From positions 131,188,018-131,252,017 of the forward strand of contig CM043968.1 in assembly GCA_014529385.2 (NCBI GenBank): a DNA stretch of 64,000 bases, written 5' to 3'. Each line of letters opens with the position of its first letter. The first letter of the stretch is position 1. The notes beneath the pieces are model-generated. The model was not told the DNA's origin. It was given only the letters and a program-made list of their open reading frames with translations, and ran no database searches. This DNA is from Adiantum capillus-veneris (taxonomy: Eukaryota; Streptophyta; Polypodiopsida; Polypodiales; Pteridaceae). A program made the translations under genes and the position numbers. Shown piece after piece: positions 1 to 13,262 of this stretch.

Positions 1-478
1 TGCTCTTTGACTATTGTGTGACGCAAACAAGTCATATCTTAATTGGTTTCTCCAAAAATCAACGTGCAAGTTTGCAAATTCTTAAAAAATGATGTAAAAG
101 ATATTTTTTATTTTTTCCTTACTCTACGGGCTCCAACGAGCATCAAAACCAAGAAATCTAAAAATACTCAAACAACCAATGTTTTTCCTTGTGTTAACGG
201 TTGTATTTACTATATACAAAACTTTTTCAAAATCTCACCTTTAAAAGTGGCTTCCAAGGAGTGTCCTAGGTAAAAATTTGAAACTAAAGGACAATAATCA
301 AAATGGACTCAATTGTGTACAAACTTTAAAACAACCAAAACTTCATTCGAACAAAAGTTATTGCTAAAAATTCAAAAATAGGCCCCCCTGGGACTCCCCA
401 CAACGATAGAAATTAAACGGTTCAAGGAAAGATGCGGTGTCATAAGTGCATGGTAGAAATCTCATCGAGGATTATTCC
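1..478. other. Left edge, no recognisable feature
   Basis: AT-rich sequence. I see no coding pattern, terminal repeat or RNA gene; short open frames look like chance. Confidence 0.5.
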
Positions 479-482
479 TTAA

Positions 483-1822
483 CACTAGAATGGTAACAGG
501 ACACTTTTACGTCCTTGGATACTTTTGTGTCCTGTTAAGTGACCATTTAGCTTGAATTATCTGAAGAGTATGAAAATGAATTTCTAGGTGCTATATATCC
601 ACAAAGTTTCCTTATGAGCTGAAAAAAACTTAGCATTTTTTTTGGAGTATCGATCTCACCATTAACCTTACTCTTGCACAACATTTTTGAACCTAAACTG
701 TGTGAAAAAACGGGTCCTGTTTTTGGTTTTTTTTTCAATTTTTGGCAACTATACCACTCTAAACTTTATGTTTGTGAGGTTTAGATGGCTAGGGGTTAGG
801 CCTTCATAGTTCTCAACATGTTTTGATGCTTGTAGGGAGAGCTAAGTGTTAAAATCGAAAGTTATGACCAATTTACAAGAATTGCATAATCCTGTTTTTT
901 GGCCAAAATTAGCACTTTTATGAATTTTTTGGTGGCTTTCTTGATATCCAAATTCAATTTTGATTGTGTAAGTGTAATGTATAACATAAAGCTAATCTTC
1001 CTTGAGTTTTGGGGGACCTAATATGCTATATAGCATAGTATATGATGATGGTTGAGTTTTTTGATTGCTGAAGAATACGATACATTTTAGAGTATCAAGT
1101 ATAACTTTCTCAATATTGCTAGTTTCTTAGGACAATTGTTTGTATTTTGTAGGTAGTAACCATATCTAATCATAGACTACAAACTTGGCTAGATATTGAG
1201 TAGTTTCTATGGGTTTCTAGAGGTCATAATGCTAAACCCAGTTTTTTCATGTTTGCTGTATTTAGCACTTTATCATTGCCCCCAAGGCTCCAATTGTAAG
1301 AGATCCATTATCCTTTTGACATGCTCCATGGCTCCTTTTGAATCCAAAGGCCCAAAGGGAACTAAGAAAACATGTATATAGTATCTGTATTGAGCGTGAC
1401 TATAGAAACTTTGATGATAGGTCCGCAGAATGGCAAAAATGCAACTTTTTTGTACCTATTTTTTTTGCCCAAAAAAAAATTAGTGAGGTAAAAGCAACCA
1501 TATGTTTTGGTCACCAACCCATTGAAGTTAACGAGACATTTTATCTCAGGTCCTACAAAAATCCCCACTCTTATTTATATGCAATCAACCGTAAGAAATT
1601 GTTGTTTTGGGCAAAATGCACTGGTCCATCAACTTTGGAGGCTTGTAGTGACCAAGGGATGAGAAAAATTACAAGTTTCTCATTTTTTCCATATGTAGTA
1701 GTTATTGAACTATAAGCTCATGAAAGGATTTTTCAAACTGAGTGGATCTACTATGGTTTTGGAATTTTTTCCCAAAACCCTGAAAGGACACTTTTATGTC
1801 CTGTTAGGTTACCATTCTAGTG
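483..1822. mobile_element. TIR element flanked by TTAA, 1340 bp
   Basis: The two ends are inverted copies: the first 15 bases (CACTAGAATGGTAAC) match exactly in inverse orientation. TTAA lies directly outside both ends (479-482 and 1823-1826). Just inside each end there is a further near-palindrome built from AGGACACTTTT and GTCCT. A TTAA target duplication is typical of piggyBac-like elements, while the CACTA start recalls CACTA elements, whose duplications are 3 bp. Neither family is established. The inside has only short open frames with no recognised domain, so this is probably a non-autonomous element. Confidence 0.6.
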
Positions 1823-1826
1823 TTAA

Positions 1827-3409
1827 AGATCTCTTTTACTTTATCATGCCTTCTCATGTACAATCTTACCAAACCAAAAAAGAAATTAAATTTTAAATGC
1901 CTACAAATCTTATTTAACTTATTAAACAAACTTAGAATATGGTAGACCTAGAGTGCTCTTACACATCAACAAATAAAAGAGTCCAAATTTCTTTTCATTG
2001 ACTTTGATAAACATACATTCACGAATAGCTTACAGGGGTAGTGTGGTTATAGTTCTTGCATCCATTCCATGACATGGTATGCTCATGGGGTGACCTATCA
2101 CATAAAAATATCTTTGGTGGGTGTGCCCTCATGTTAGGAAAGGGTGTGTTGTTGATGGAAAGATGTTGTATTGTCCCACTAGAGATCTCTCCATGTTAGC
2201 ATAATGTTTCTTGGTGTAGTGGGAGCCACATTTCTTGAGGAGAGCTTTGTGTCACCGTAAAAGATTCATGTTCTGCCAATTCCTTGAGCCATTGTTGCAA
2301 ATTACACCACCACTCAACTAGCATAGTAAGAGGTCACATTGTACCATGACGTGTTAGAGACATGCTCTTCAAATAGAAACATGTATGAATTCAACATTTG
2401 CAATCTGTATAATAAAGACACTAGTATATGTTGTACAAATTTGCAAGTATTTCCATCCAATTGGTAATAAACAATCCTAAAGTATACATTACAATGAGAT
2501 TACCTACTTCCAATAAGTTGTTTTAGAGAAAAGAGGTGATACATAACCTCTCTAACCTTTGACCTTTCACTATTTGACACTCATCAATTTCAGCACTAAA
2601 GCAACCTTTGTTCCAAGCACTGCAAAACAAGGAGAGGCAAGACCTTAGACTTCAAAGTCTATGATAAAAAAAACACAACCAAAAGTAAGAAGTATATTGT
2701 TCCCTTGCACCAAGGGGTGTTCTTTCAAATATGAGATCGTCTTGGCAAGCGTCATAATGTGGGCATCCTTTTCCTCCATTTTTTGTAGGAGAGTTTCAAC
2801 CTCTGTCTCCGAAGAGGTAATACTTTGTTGTAATGCCATTGCTTTGAGCTGAAGCGATTGACATCCGTGCATTTAGAAATGCAAAGAAGCACATGCACCC
2901 ATAGAAAAATGCTTGAAATATCCTAACGAGCTAGCTTCTCCCCCTCTATGTTGTTCAAGTTGCTCCGCAGAGCAAGCAAGTGTGTGAAGGATTATAGGTT
3001 GAGGTCGAAGTGATTCATGACCAAAGTGCACAGTGAAGGAATGATGTAATTGAGGATTTTTAGTTGGAGGTTAGTGGTGGTAAGCAGATGCCTGAACCTA
3101 GAGATGAGCTTTCAAATACTCAAGTTGATGTGAAGAGTGATGAACAAGTGGATTTTGATGATGAAGATGAAAAAGTATAGATTGAGGTAGACACCTTTGG
3201 TGCATCAACTCTCATAGAAGATGAGAGATTGACTACTGATTTGTCCTAAAAACTCTTTTGTAAAACTCTTTTAATTAGTCTACAACATTGGATAGATATA
3301 ATGAGTTGTGTTGCAGGTTTGTTTCTTTATTATTTGCATTGCTTAAGCTGTTCTTTTATAAATATGTGAACTAATGTATTGTATATGTGTTATTTGTGTA
3401 TCTGTAGCC
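1827..3409. other. Non-coding or decayed sequence
   Basis: No recognisable gene. At 3060-3250 a plus-strand stretch reads as an acidic Asp/Glu-rich segment broken by stops. It could be the C-terminal tail of a CACTA-type protein upstream of the ORF at 3410, but that is inference only. Confidence 0.4.
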
Positions 3410-4404
3410 ATGGCCAATGACAACGATACATTCCCTCCTAGTTTTAGTTTTCCAGTCACTTTGGTCGGCATGTCACCAGAGAAGATGGATTCCTTTTTGT
3501 CAAAATTCACATCACAGCAGGTTGCTTATGCACAAAACCTTTGGGGATCTAGTCCCTCTAGACCTAGTATGGTTGTCCCTATACCTAGGACTAGTGTGTC
3601 CCCTACACCGACCGGCCCTACACCTCAGTCGAGTGTGCCAATTACACCGACGGTTCGTTCTTCTTTGAGACAAGGTAGGCCTCATTCTGGAGGAGGTGGT
3701 TGTTGTGGTAGTGGTTCTACCCATGCGTCTACACCATTGAGAGAGTGTCCACCACTCTCTTCAGTAGATATTTCACCAATTAACACACCACGTATATCTT
3801 GGGGATCCCACGAGTATGATCCTAGCAAATGTGTACAAGACCAGGGATGGAGCTATTGTGGTAGATAGGGTCAAAAAGGCCATGCAACAGAGGATTTGGT
3901 AGCCTTATATAGTTCAGCTGGCCACTGTATGTTGGATATTTGGGATGATGAAAGAAATAATCACATTGTCAAGCCCATTCACCCAAAGAGTACATACTGA
4001 CAGAGGGGTACAATCCAGTCTTGAATGATTGGATCTGGAGCGTGGCGATTGCCACAATGTCACACCATCTATCAGAGACAAGAAACGGGTACATGGATGG
4101 CAGTCCAAAGCTGGCATGGTTAGATACAAGGGAGTGGGTGGGGATTGCACGAGAGACACATGACAATCCTGAGATTTCAACAACAAAGAGATATAGCTAG
4201 AGCAAGGTTGGAGTCTTTTGGAGCATCACACCTTGGGAGTGGGGGCTACGACACTCTTCGACATGTGTTTGTAAGTATTATATGTATGCTTTAAATTGCC
4301 GAAAATGTATATGTTATTTGAATATTTATCTTATGGTTAATTGTTTTTTTTGCAGAAAGTTTCCATGAAGCACCCTCCAACACGCCAAGAGGAGGCATTA
4401 CCAT
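3410..4404 (+). pseudogene. Decayed Pro/Ser/Thr-rich ORF, possible DNA-transposon accessory gene
   Basis: From the ATG at 3410 the frame stays open to 3868 (MANDNDTFPP...). It is rich in Pro, Ser and Thr, with a Gly/Cys patch (SGGGGCCGSGS) near 3690-3720. Beyond the stop, protein-like stretches continue in shifting frames. A plausible intron (GTAAGT near 4270 to TTTTTTGCAG near 4356) would join GYDTLRHVF to KVSMKHPP before a stop at about 4404. The order and composition resemble the decayed ORF at 37435-37884, which lies just downstream of a DUF4216-type exon, so both may be second ORFs of CACTA-like elements. I recognise no domain. Confidence 0.4.
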
Positions 4405-4550
4405 GAGGGTGACATCCTCTACATATATACTTTTTTGTAGTTGTGGTCATCTTGATACAGTTGTGCTCATTCATTGTATACATGTACAGTTTGACGTTTA
4501 TGTTTGTGGTTTTGCATTTAGTTTACGATTATGATTATGATTGGAAATTA

Positions 4551-5235
4551 GGTTATGGTTACAGTTTCGTAATTATAGTATGGCAATCATGTTATGGTTA
4601 TGGTATGGCAATCAGGTTATGGTTATGGTTTTGCAGTTATGGTATGGTAATCATGTTATGATTATGGTACGGCAAGTAGGTTATGGAACCCAAGTTGGGT
4701 AAAAGCGTGGTTTGGTGGTACAAAAAAAGGACCTATTTGACTTCTACAAATGAAAAAGTGGGGACTGGTAAAATTTTTGTAGTTTAGGTCAAAACTTTTC
4801 GGACCTTGTGGTTTTAGATTCTCGTTTTGAAGATCTATCCATTGATATATAGTATGATAGGTAGTTTTCATGTGACATGTAGAAATTGTAGCTCAAAGAT
4901 TTGTCAAAGGTGCTGTCAAGGACAGTCCTTTTTGTACCACCAAAGCGTGCTTTTAGCGGGTTATGGTTTTGCAAATATGGTTTGGCAATGAGGTTATGGT
5001 TTTGCAATTATAATATGGCAATCATGTTATGGTTATGGTATGGCAAGCAGGTTATGGTTATGGTTTTGCAAATACGGTTTGACAATCAGGTTATGGTTAT
5101 GGTATGGCAAGCAGGTTATGGTTATGGTTCTGATTTTGCAAATATGGTTTGGCAATCACCTTATGGTTAAGGTATGGAAATTACGTTATGGTTATGGTAT
5201 GGCAATCAGGTTATGATTATGGTTTTGCAATTATA
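4551..5235. repeat. GGTTATGGTTATGG-type minisatellite, interrupted
   Basis: Variable-length units of about 25 and 39 bp are built from GGTTATGGTTATGG followed by TATGGCAA or TTTTGCAAATATGG. The array has few stops on the plus strand, which creates spurious open frames rich in Tyr, Gly, Trp and Val. It is interrupted by the inverted-repeat element at 4700-4955. Confidence 0.8.
4700..4955. mobile_element. 256-bp MITE inserted in the minisatellite
   Basis: The ends are imperfect inverted repeats of about 28 bp (TAAAAGCGTGGTTTGGTGGT at the left, its complement with two or three changes at the right). The matching place in copy B (around 7890-7990) has uninterrupted minisatellite. I could not define a clean target duplication, although GGGT(T)A sits near both ends. 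Confidence 0.6.
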
Positions 5236-6059
5236 ATGTGAATATCGTAACAGTTTTTGAGTTATGTTACATTTATGGTTTAAGAATCTTCTTGTCATTA
5301 TGGTTACGGTTTTCAAATCATGGTAAAGTTCTCGCTTGAAATGTTCATAATGTTATACTTGCGGTTTTCAAGTCATGTTTTACTTATGGTCAGAAAATCT
5401 TCATGTCGATGTGCCTACGGTATCAGTTCCCAACCCTCTCTGTCCAGAAAATTTTTTGTAGGTTTTGGCATCGATACAGGTGTCAGAATGTGCCTTGCAA
5501 TAGGCATCGATATGCACACTGTTATCAGTGCTGGAATGATATAACAAAAATGACGCTTATTTCAACGGTTATACCTACGCTCATTTCACCATTTATTCCG
5601 ATGATAAGTATACTAGCATTCATACCAACAATACGATACCGATGTTGATATAGATGCTTATACCAGGGCTTTTGCTTCTGCAACCAAAATTATTATCATC
5701 GATACACCTGTCGATATTCGCACGACGTGTTGTAGTGCAACCAAAAAATCCCTTGATGTTGTAGCCATTTCGAATGTCTCAGTAGTGTCCTTAGGGCTAC
5801 AAACTTCACCTTCATGTTACTCTAGTATAAAACCATGAGGAAATGAAGGTCCTTCATCCTCTACAACCCAAGTTGACTTGGTTCACGGATTAAGAGACCA
5901 GTAGCAAGTCCTCTAATGGTGGTTGTGGCCCTGCATTGTGGGATAGCAACAACATTGGGAGATTAGAGCTGATTGAGTAGCAAACATACAATCCAGAGTA
6001 AAACCTGCAGGCTACAACGAGGCCTTTGCAGGTCATCCGGATTCATTGTACACTTTAAT

Positions 6060-6198
<139 letters not shown>

Positions 6199-7198
6199 TT
6201 TGCCCAGATTATATTGTTGTGCATAATCACAAAAGGTTGATAGATGGCACAAATACTTGTTATCCAAGCCTTCACATGGACCATCGTGGTCTCTTTCTAC
6301 CATGACAAAATCCATGCCGTCCCTATCACAGTGACTCAATGTGCATCTATCAATATGAGAGGATGGTCATCCATCATGCTTATTCGCTTCGAGGAAGAGC
6401 CCTCTTGGCTTGTCAAAGGTGGATGAATGTGTAAAGCTTCTCCTTCTAAATGATGCGCTTGGAACATGTTCAAATGTCATAAGTCCCTCAAGGCTTTCTC
6501 TACAAACTCTTGCAACAAAAAGCATGCAGGTACAGGTCCACTGCAATTAGGGGGGCTCTCTTGAGGAGCCTCTACGGCGTGGAGCTGAAAAATCACAGAA
6601 CACTATTGGCACTCGGATCAAAGCATGAACCTAAAAGTTTTACTTATTGCAAGCAGGGTACGATTTAATTGAGCTTTGATCTACAGAGTCCGACACAGGA
6701 AAAGGAGAAGCATGAATTTTGAATCCCAAGAAGCAGGATTACATACCTCAGCAAACAAGGATGGTAAGGATTAGTAGGTAGAGTAAAAAAAGATGCACGG
6801 GTCTGCGTTGAGGCTGAGCGAGGGCCGAGTCGAGAATGCGTGAGGACTTGGAGAGGATGGCTCAGCAATCAGCATGCTTGAGAGAGAGGAGTCACTAGTG
6901 CCTGGGCGTTGTGCTATGCGCATGAGATAATCACAAGCAAGTCTGAGGCATCCTCAAAGAAGACGACTTAAGGAGTCAAAAATCAGGAGCTAGTCGTAAG
7001 TGCACTGCAAGCCTGCGAGTCACAACTCACCACTCACGAACCTCAATTGTTGGCCGAAAAATTGAAATGCAAAATCATGAGATGCATTATTCATTAATGA
7101 AGCTCCAGTCTCCAAGGACCTGTAATCAGTAATAAGTGAGAATACCTATACGCATACTACTAAATAGACTATACCACAAGTTCACAGTATGCATGCAT

Positions 7199-7259
7199 AT
7201 GTGTGTGTGTGTGTGCATGCACATGTGTGCGTGTGTGTGTATGTGTCTGTGTGTGTGTG
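7199..7259. repeat. (GT)n-rich microsatellite
   Basis: Imperfect GT/CATGCA run in copy A, matching 15007-15051 in copy B, where it includes a short alternating CG run. Confidence 0.85.
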
Positions 7260-7460
7260 ACATCTTACTCCTTATACTTGGGCTTAGCCCAATACAAAAG
7301 CTTCATGGTGAAGCCTTTATGGACTATCCTAAGCTTCATTTGATGCCTAAGATGCCAATGACGCCCAAAATGGCCTCCAATTTAAGGCCGGGGCTGGGGC
7401 CGGAGGCCGGGGCGGGGGGGTTGAGTGGCAGTGATGTGGGTCCTTGAGGGACCATCTCTC

Positions 7461-7701
7461 CTCTTGGTCCCTTGCTGAGGTAAATCTAGAAGCACTTTTT
7501 GCACATTGCTCTTTGGTAGACCGTCTCCTTTTGGACCCCTATTGAGATGCAACCATTTCTCCTTTTGGTCCCCTATTGAGATAGATCTAGAAGCACTTAC
7601 CTATATCCTAACTCATGTTCCCCTTTTACCTTCCCATATTAAGTGATCAATTTAATATGAGAAAATCGTTTGGAAAAGTTAGATATTATATTATATGACA
7701 A
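7461..7701. other. Spacer between duplicated segments
   Basis: AT-rich spacer with short repeats of a CTCCTTTTGGTCCC-type motif. No gene seen. Confidence 0.5.
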
Positions 7702-8312
7702 TGAGGGTGACATCCTCTATATATGTAATTTTTTGTAGTTGTGGTCATGTTGATACAGCTGTGCTCATTCATTGTATACATGTACAATTTGACGTTTATG
7801 TTTATGGTTTTTCATTTAGTTTACGATTATGATTATGATATGGCAATTAGGTTATGGTTATAGTTTTGCAATTATGGTATGACAATCAGGTTATGGTTAT
7901 GGTTTTGCAATTATGGTATGGAAATCATGTTATGGTTTTGGTATGGCAAGCAGGTTATGGTTATGGTTTTGCAGATATGGTTTGGCAATTAGGTTATGGT
8001 TATGGTTTTGCAATTATAGTACGGCAATCATGTTATATGGAAAACATGTTATGGTTATGGTTTTGCAAATATGGTTTGACAATTAGGTTATGGTTATAGT
8101 TATGGTTATGGTATGGCAAGCAAGTTATGGTTATGGTTTTGCAAATATAGTTTGGCAATCACTTTACGGTTTTGCAAATATGGTTTGGCAATCACGCTAT
8201 GGTTATGGTATGGCAATCAGGTCATGGTTATGGTTTTGCAATTATGGTGTGAATATCGTAACAGTTTTTGAATTATGATACATTTATCGTTTAAGAATCT
8301 TCTTGGCATTAT
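7702..8312. repeat. Segmental duplication, copy B (left part)
   Basis: This matches 4407-5300 in copy A, including its own minisatellite (about 7850-8250). It is cut at 8312 by the copia insertion and resumes at 13495. The last five bases, ATTAT (8308-8312), are the target-site duplication of that insertion. Confidence 0.85.
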
Positions 8313-8538
8313 TGTTACCATATACATGTGGTAGTGATGTGTGTGAACACACTAGGACCGCCGGGGCATTTTTTCCCTCTTTAGGAGGTTTTTCCCCCGT
8401 GCATTGTATCTACGCCCATCACTCTAGGGCTATCTATCTTTCTATTGCACACTAAGTAACACACTCTCTATTGTGTGCCTTGAGCTTCCTTCGTCTTCTC
8501 CAAGTTATGTGTGTTTCTCTGAAACCCTAATTCCAACA
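8313..8538 (+). repeat. Copia 5' LTR
   Basis: 226 bp, TG...CA ends. By eye it differs from the right LTR by about five or six substitutions and one T indel (about 97% identity), a moderately recent insertion. Confidence 0.95.
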
Positions 8539-8540
8539 AT

Positions 8541-8552
8541 TGGTATCAGAGC
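8541..8552 (+). promoter_or_regulatory. Primer binding site (initiator-Met tRNA type)
   Basis: TGGTATCAGAGC two bases after the left LTR, the standard PBS of plant copia elements. Confidence 0.95.
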
Positions 8553-8900
8553 AGGTCACGTCCTCCCGGGCTTAGTCGCCAACTGCTCCAGCACACGTCT
8601 GCTCACTTTCTCCGATTTCAGTGATCTTTGGCGAGCGTTCGCAGGTCGACAAATATTTTGGGAGAACTCGAAGAGCTTGGTCTGCTCAGAATTTTGATTT
8701 GGGCTCATTTCGGCCTCTGTTTCCACTACGGGCAGTACTGCACAGGCTATTTCGTCATTTTGTGTAGATTTTCTGTCAGTGCCGTTTTCTGCATAACAGG
8801 TGCCTTATAGTCTTCTACGGTTTGTGCTATATAGCACAAGTTGTTCCCGCTCCATTTCTCCTATTTTCGGGCAGTTTTCACATCAGGTGCAGCATTTACC

Positions 8901-11900
8901 ATGGCTGACAACAACAACACAGATGTGTTCAAGATGTTTGCTGATGAGGACAGGTTGGATGGGGACAACTACCCTATGTGGGCTTATATGATGCAACATG
9001 TTCTTGTGTCAAAAGGTGTCTGGAACATTGTGCAGGGCATTGATGTACGTCCTGGTTCTGAGGATGTAGGCAATGTTGAGGATGTTGCAGGTCTTGCTGC
9101 AAGGATTGCAGCTGTTAGAGTTGTTTTGCCTACGGTAGAACAAGCTCATTGGGATGTTAAGGATGCGCAGGCTCATGCATTGATTGCGTTCTCTGTAAAG
9201 CGCACCATTATTCCTCACATCCGTTCAACAAAATCTGCAAAACAGGCTTGGGATATTCTAGCAGGTCTTTATGCAAGCCGCAATGAAGCTAAAATTGCTT
9301 TGCTGCGTAAAGAGCTGGAGTCGAAGATTATGCATGAGGAAGATGATATGGACACTTTCCTTGCTAGTGTCAAGGATATCAATGAGCAACTCATTTCTGC
9401 AGGTGAAGTCATTTCGGACAGTTCCCTTGTGCAGACTGTTCTTGATGCCTTACCAGATTCCTACCAGACTTTTGCTAGTACTTGGAGACTGATGACCCAA
9501 GGAAATCCTGAAGTTCTCAAGTTTGATGCATTATGCACATTGTTGTTGCAAGAGTCACTTTCTAGAAAAAACAGGACTAGGCAGCGTGCAGTTGAACAGG
9601 CTTTTATTGCTTCTCAAAGAAAGGGTGGTAATAGTAATGCAGCCACTTCTTATGGTTCTGCTGCGAGTGGCAAAAATTCTGTTCCTAATGCTTCTGGTGG
9701 CAGCACTTCGTCTGGCAATTCTGGTGATAAGGGCAAAAAGAAGATGCGTTGCCATTATTGTAAAGCCAATGATCACTTGATCAAGTCGTGTCCTAAGTTG
9801 AAGGCCAAAGAGGCTAAGAAGAAAGAGGGTGGTTCCACTGCAAATGCTGGTTCCACTACAAAGGCAGCCATTGTTGAGTCTTCTGTGAAAGGAGATTGTG
9901 ATGCTGATGTTGATGCAGAATGGGCTTTTAGCGCAGAGTGCACTTACAATCCTGCTGTCCATGATGCATGCTTGTCAGTTGCTGCAGATTCACATGTGTG
10001 GTATTTCGACAGTGGTGCTACAAAGCACATTACCTCACATCGTGAATTGTTTACCTCTCTCGAGTCTGTCCCTCATGGAAATTCAGTCACTTGTGCCAAC
10101 AACGCCTCTTATCCAATTGAGGGAGTTGGAAAGATTGTGCTCACTACTGCTAATGGAAGTTCCTTCACACTTGTTGATGCACTTTATGTACCTGGGATCA
10201 AGAAGAATCTCTTGTCTGTATCCGCACTTGCTAGACTTGGACTTGTAGTCAAATTTGTGGATGACAGATGTATAGTTCATGATCTCAATTTTGGTGATGA
10301 AATTGTTGCATCTGGGCTTTTGTGCCGTGGGCTGTATAAGCTCACTTTGTATGACAAGTGTGGACAAAATTTTGCAAATGTTGTTGCAGATTCAAGGGCT
10401 ATTTCAGATGCAAAACTTTGGCATGCACGTTTTGGTCATCTAAATTTTGCCAGTTTGCTGCGTTTGCAGAAATCTGATATGGTTGCTTCTTTGCCGCCTC
10501 TTGAAGCACCTGTCAAACATGTTTGTGAAGGCTATATTCTGGGTAAAATGCAGCGTTCTAACTTTCCAAAGGATGGTTTAGGTAGGGCCACATGCAGGTT
10601 GCAGCTTGTGCATAGTGATGTTTGTGGGCCCATGCAAACTCCGTCCTTGGGAAATTACCTGTACTTCGTGACTTTCATTGATGATTACTCCAGGCATGCA
10701 TGGGTATTTCCGCTTAAAGCGAAGTCCGAAGTTTTTATGTGCTTCAAACAATTTTTGGCTATGGCTGAAAATGTCTCAAAATGTACTATGGGCACCCTCC
10801 GTTCCGATGGAGGGGGGGAGTATATGTCTCATGAATTTAATGCATTTTTGGCTAGTCGTGCGATAAAACACCAATGTACAGTGCCTTATACACCTCAGCA
10901 AAATGGTGTTGCTGAGAGGAAAAACAGGTCACTAACGGAAATGGCATGATGTATGGTCAAAAGTCAAGCTTTGCTGCATTCTTTTTGGCTTGAGGCCATC
11001 ACGTGTGCCACTTATGTACTTAACAGGTGTCCTACGAAAGCTTTGCAGTCTATTACTCCATATGAAGCATGGCATGATAGAAAGCCTTCTATTGAGCACA
11101 TACGTGTTTTTGGCTGTTTGGCATATGCTTTGGTGCCACAGGTGCAGCGCAGAAAATTGGATGATAAGGCTGTCAAATGTATTTTTGTTGGTTATAGTGC
11201 TGAAAGCAAAGGTTACAGGTTGTATCATCCGCAAACAAAACTTATTCTAGTTTCACGGGATGTAGTGTTTGTGGAAGATTCTGTTCAGCCCTTGCTGTCA
11301 TGTACTAGAGACAGTAATGTAAGCTCACAGGACATTTATGACACTTTGTTGCCTCTTTTCAGTGGTGGAAATACGAATGTAAGTTCCAATGAGGCAAATG
11401 TACAGCCTATGGGGGTTTCTGAAAATGTTTTAGAACAACCTATTACTGATGCAGATGTACATGATGTACTTGATGAGGAAAGGGCTGAAAATGAGCAGGC
11501 TAGAGGTATGCCAAAATGGCTGGTGCACACTTTGCGTGACAGTAAATTGGATGCACCTTTGTCTAGACATACTCGTTCAGGCTCTCACCATGCATCTTAT
11601 GCATCAGATTGTTATGCTTTGGCTGTGTCTAGTTTACATGATGTTGAGGAGCCTCTGTCTTTTGATGAAGCACAAAATTCAGAAAATTGGATTGCTGCAA
11701 TGCAATCAGAATATGATGCACTTATAGAGAATGACACATGGACTTTATGTGATTTGCCTCCTGGCAAAAAGGCCATTGGTACGAAGTGGGTTTACAAGTT
11801 GAAACGCAAGCCGGATGGTGAGATCGATCGCCATAAGGCTCGACTTGTTGCAAAGGGTTATGCACAACAAAAAGGCATAGATTATGAAGAGACTTTTGCT

Positions 11901-13187
11901 CCCACTTGTCGTATGACTACTGTGCGTTTTCTATGTGCATTGGCAGCTCATTTTGGTTGGGATGTACATCAATCAGACATTGTTACTGCTTTCTTGAATG
12001 GTGACATATTTGAGGAAGTTTATGTAACGCAGCCTCGCGGTTTTGTCATAAAAGGACAAGAGGACAAAGTGTGCAGATGTAAGAAGGCTTTGTATGGGTT
12101 GAAGCAATCTCCTCGTGCTTGGTATGAGAAATCTGACACTCATTTGGTTAAACGAGGCTTTCGTAACAGTCCAACAGAAAGCACATTGTATGTAAAGCGT
12201 GAGGATGATGTATTTCTCATTGTGGTTCTTTATGTTGATGATTTGCTGATCACTGGACAAAATGAGAGACATATTGCTGAATTTAAGGCTGATTTGAATG
12301 CTACTTTTAAGATGAAAGATTTGGGGTTGTTGCATCATTACTTGGGTATACAGTTTAAGCAGTGTGATGGTGGTATTGCCTTGTGTCAGAAAAGTTACAT
12401 AGAGACATTGCTATGTAAGTTTGGACTTGAGGATTGCAAACCTATTGCCACTCCCGTGGAAATAGGTTTGAAGTTGAGTCTACATGATGCTGGCGATCCT
12501 GCTGATGTCACTCTTTACCAAACTGTTGTTGGCTGCCTCATTTATGTATGCAACACGAGGCCAGATATTCAGTTTGCAGTCTCACAGGTCAGCAGATTTA
12601 TGCATAGCCCAGGGTCTAAGCATTGGCCGGCTGTCAAGAGGATTTTCCGCTACCTTAGTGGCACTTTACATCTTGGCTTGTTTTATCCCAAGGGGGGATC
12701 ATTGCCACCAGACTTACATGCTTTTTCGGACTCAGATTGGGCTGGTTGTTTTGACACGCGAGTGTCCACAAGTGGTTTTTGTTTCATGCTTGGCAGTTCA
12801 TGTATATCATGGTTGAGCAAGAAGCAACCTACTGTGGCCACTTCGAGTTGTGAGGCTGAGTACAGGGCAGTCTTCACAGCTACGGTTGAGTGTGTATGGC
12901 TCAGACGCCTTATGGCTGACTTGGGTGTTGGACAGGACACTGCCAACACTATCTACACTGACAGTCAGAGCGCATTGGCAGTTGCGAGGAACCCAGTTTT
13001 TCATGCTCGCACAAAGCACATTGAGGTGCATTACCACTATGTCAGGGAGAGGCTCTCAACAGGAGAGATCAGCTTGGCTTATGTGCCAACACAGGACAAC
13101 CTTGCAGATCTTTTCACAAAGGCATTGTCTCGTGAGAAGCTTGAAGCTTTCCGCAAAGCTTTGGGCTTACTCCCCTTTGTGGATTGA
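8901..13187 (+). pseudogene. Copia gag-pol polyprotein with one in-frame stop
   Basis: One reading frame runs from the ATG at 8901 to the stop at 13185-13187, interrupted only by TGA at 10947-10949 inside integrase. Domains: Gag; CCHC knuckle (CHYCKANDHLIKSC, residues about 284-297); protease (FDSGATKHI, Asp at about residue 370); integrase with LVHSDVCGP, LRSDGGGEY and NGVAERKNR carrying the D, D and E residues; RT with LYVDDLL (YVDD, about 12232-12243); RNase H with FSDSDWAG and YTDSQSA. Two lesions are visible. The TGA probably replaced an Arg codon (CGA to TGA). A Tyr stands where the integrase zinc finger normally has Cys (CEGYILGKM, 10533-10535). Both fit C-to-T or G-to-A decay. The first in-frame ATG is at 8841; 8901 (MADNNN) is preferred as the usual Gag start. 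Confidence 0.93.
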
Positions 13188-13251
13188 TCCTGTCCTCAGG
13201 GCATGGCACTTCCCTTTATTCATGTGCCAGCTCTTGTTCACCGCATCACTC

Positions 13252-13262
13252 CAGGGGGGATT
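13252..13262 (+). promoter_or_regulatory. Polypurine tract of the copia element
   Basis: AGGGGGGA run immediately before the right LTR, the plus-strand primer site. Confidence 0.85.

Noticed and set aside
7854-8278. Open frames rich in Tyr, Trp, Gly and Val across the minisatellite
   Set aside because: The repeat unit lacks stops in these frames; there is no start context or domain, and the repeat length varies.
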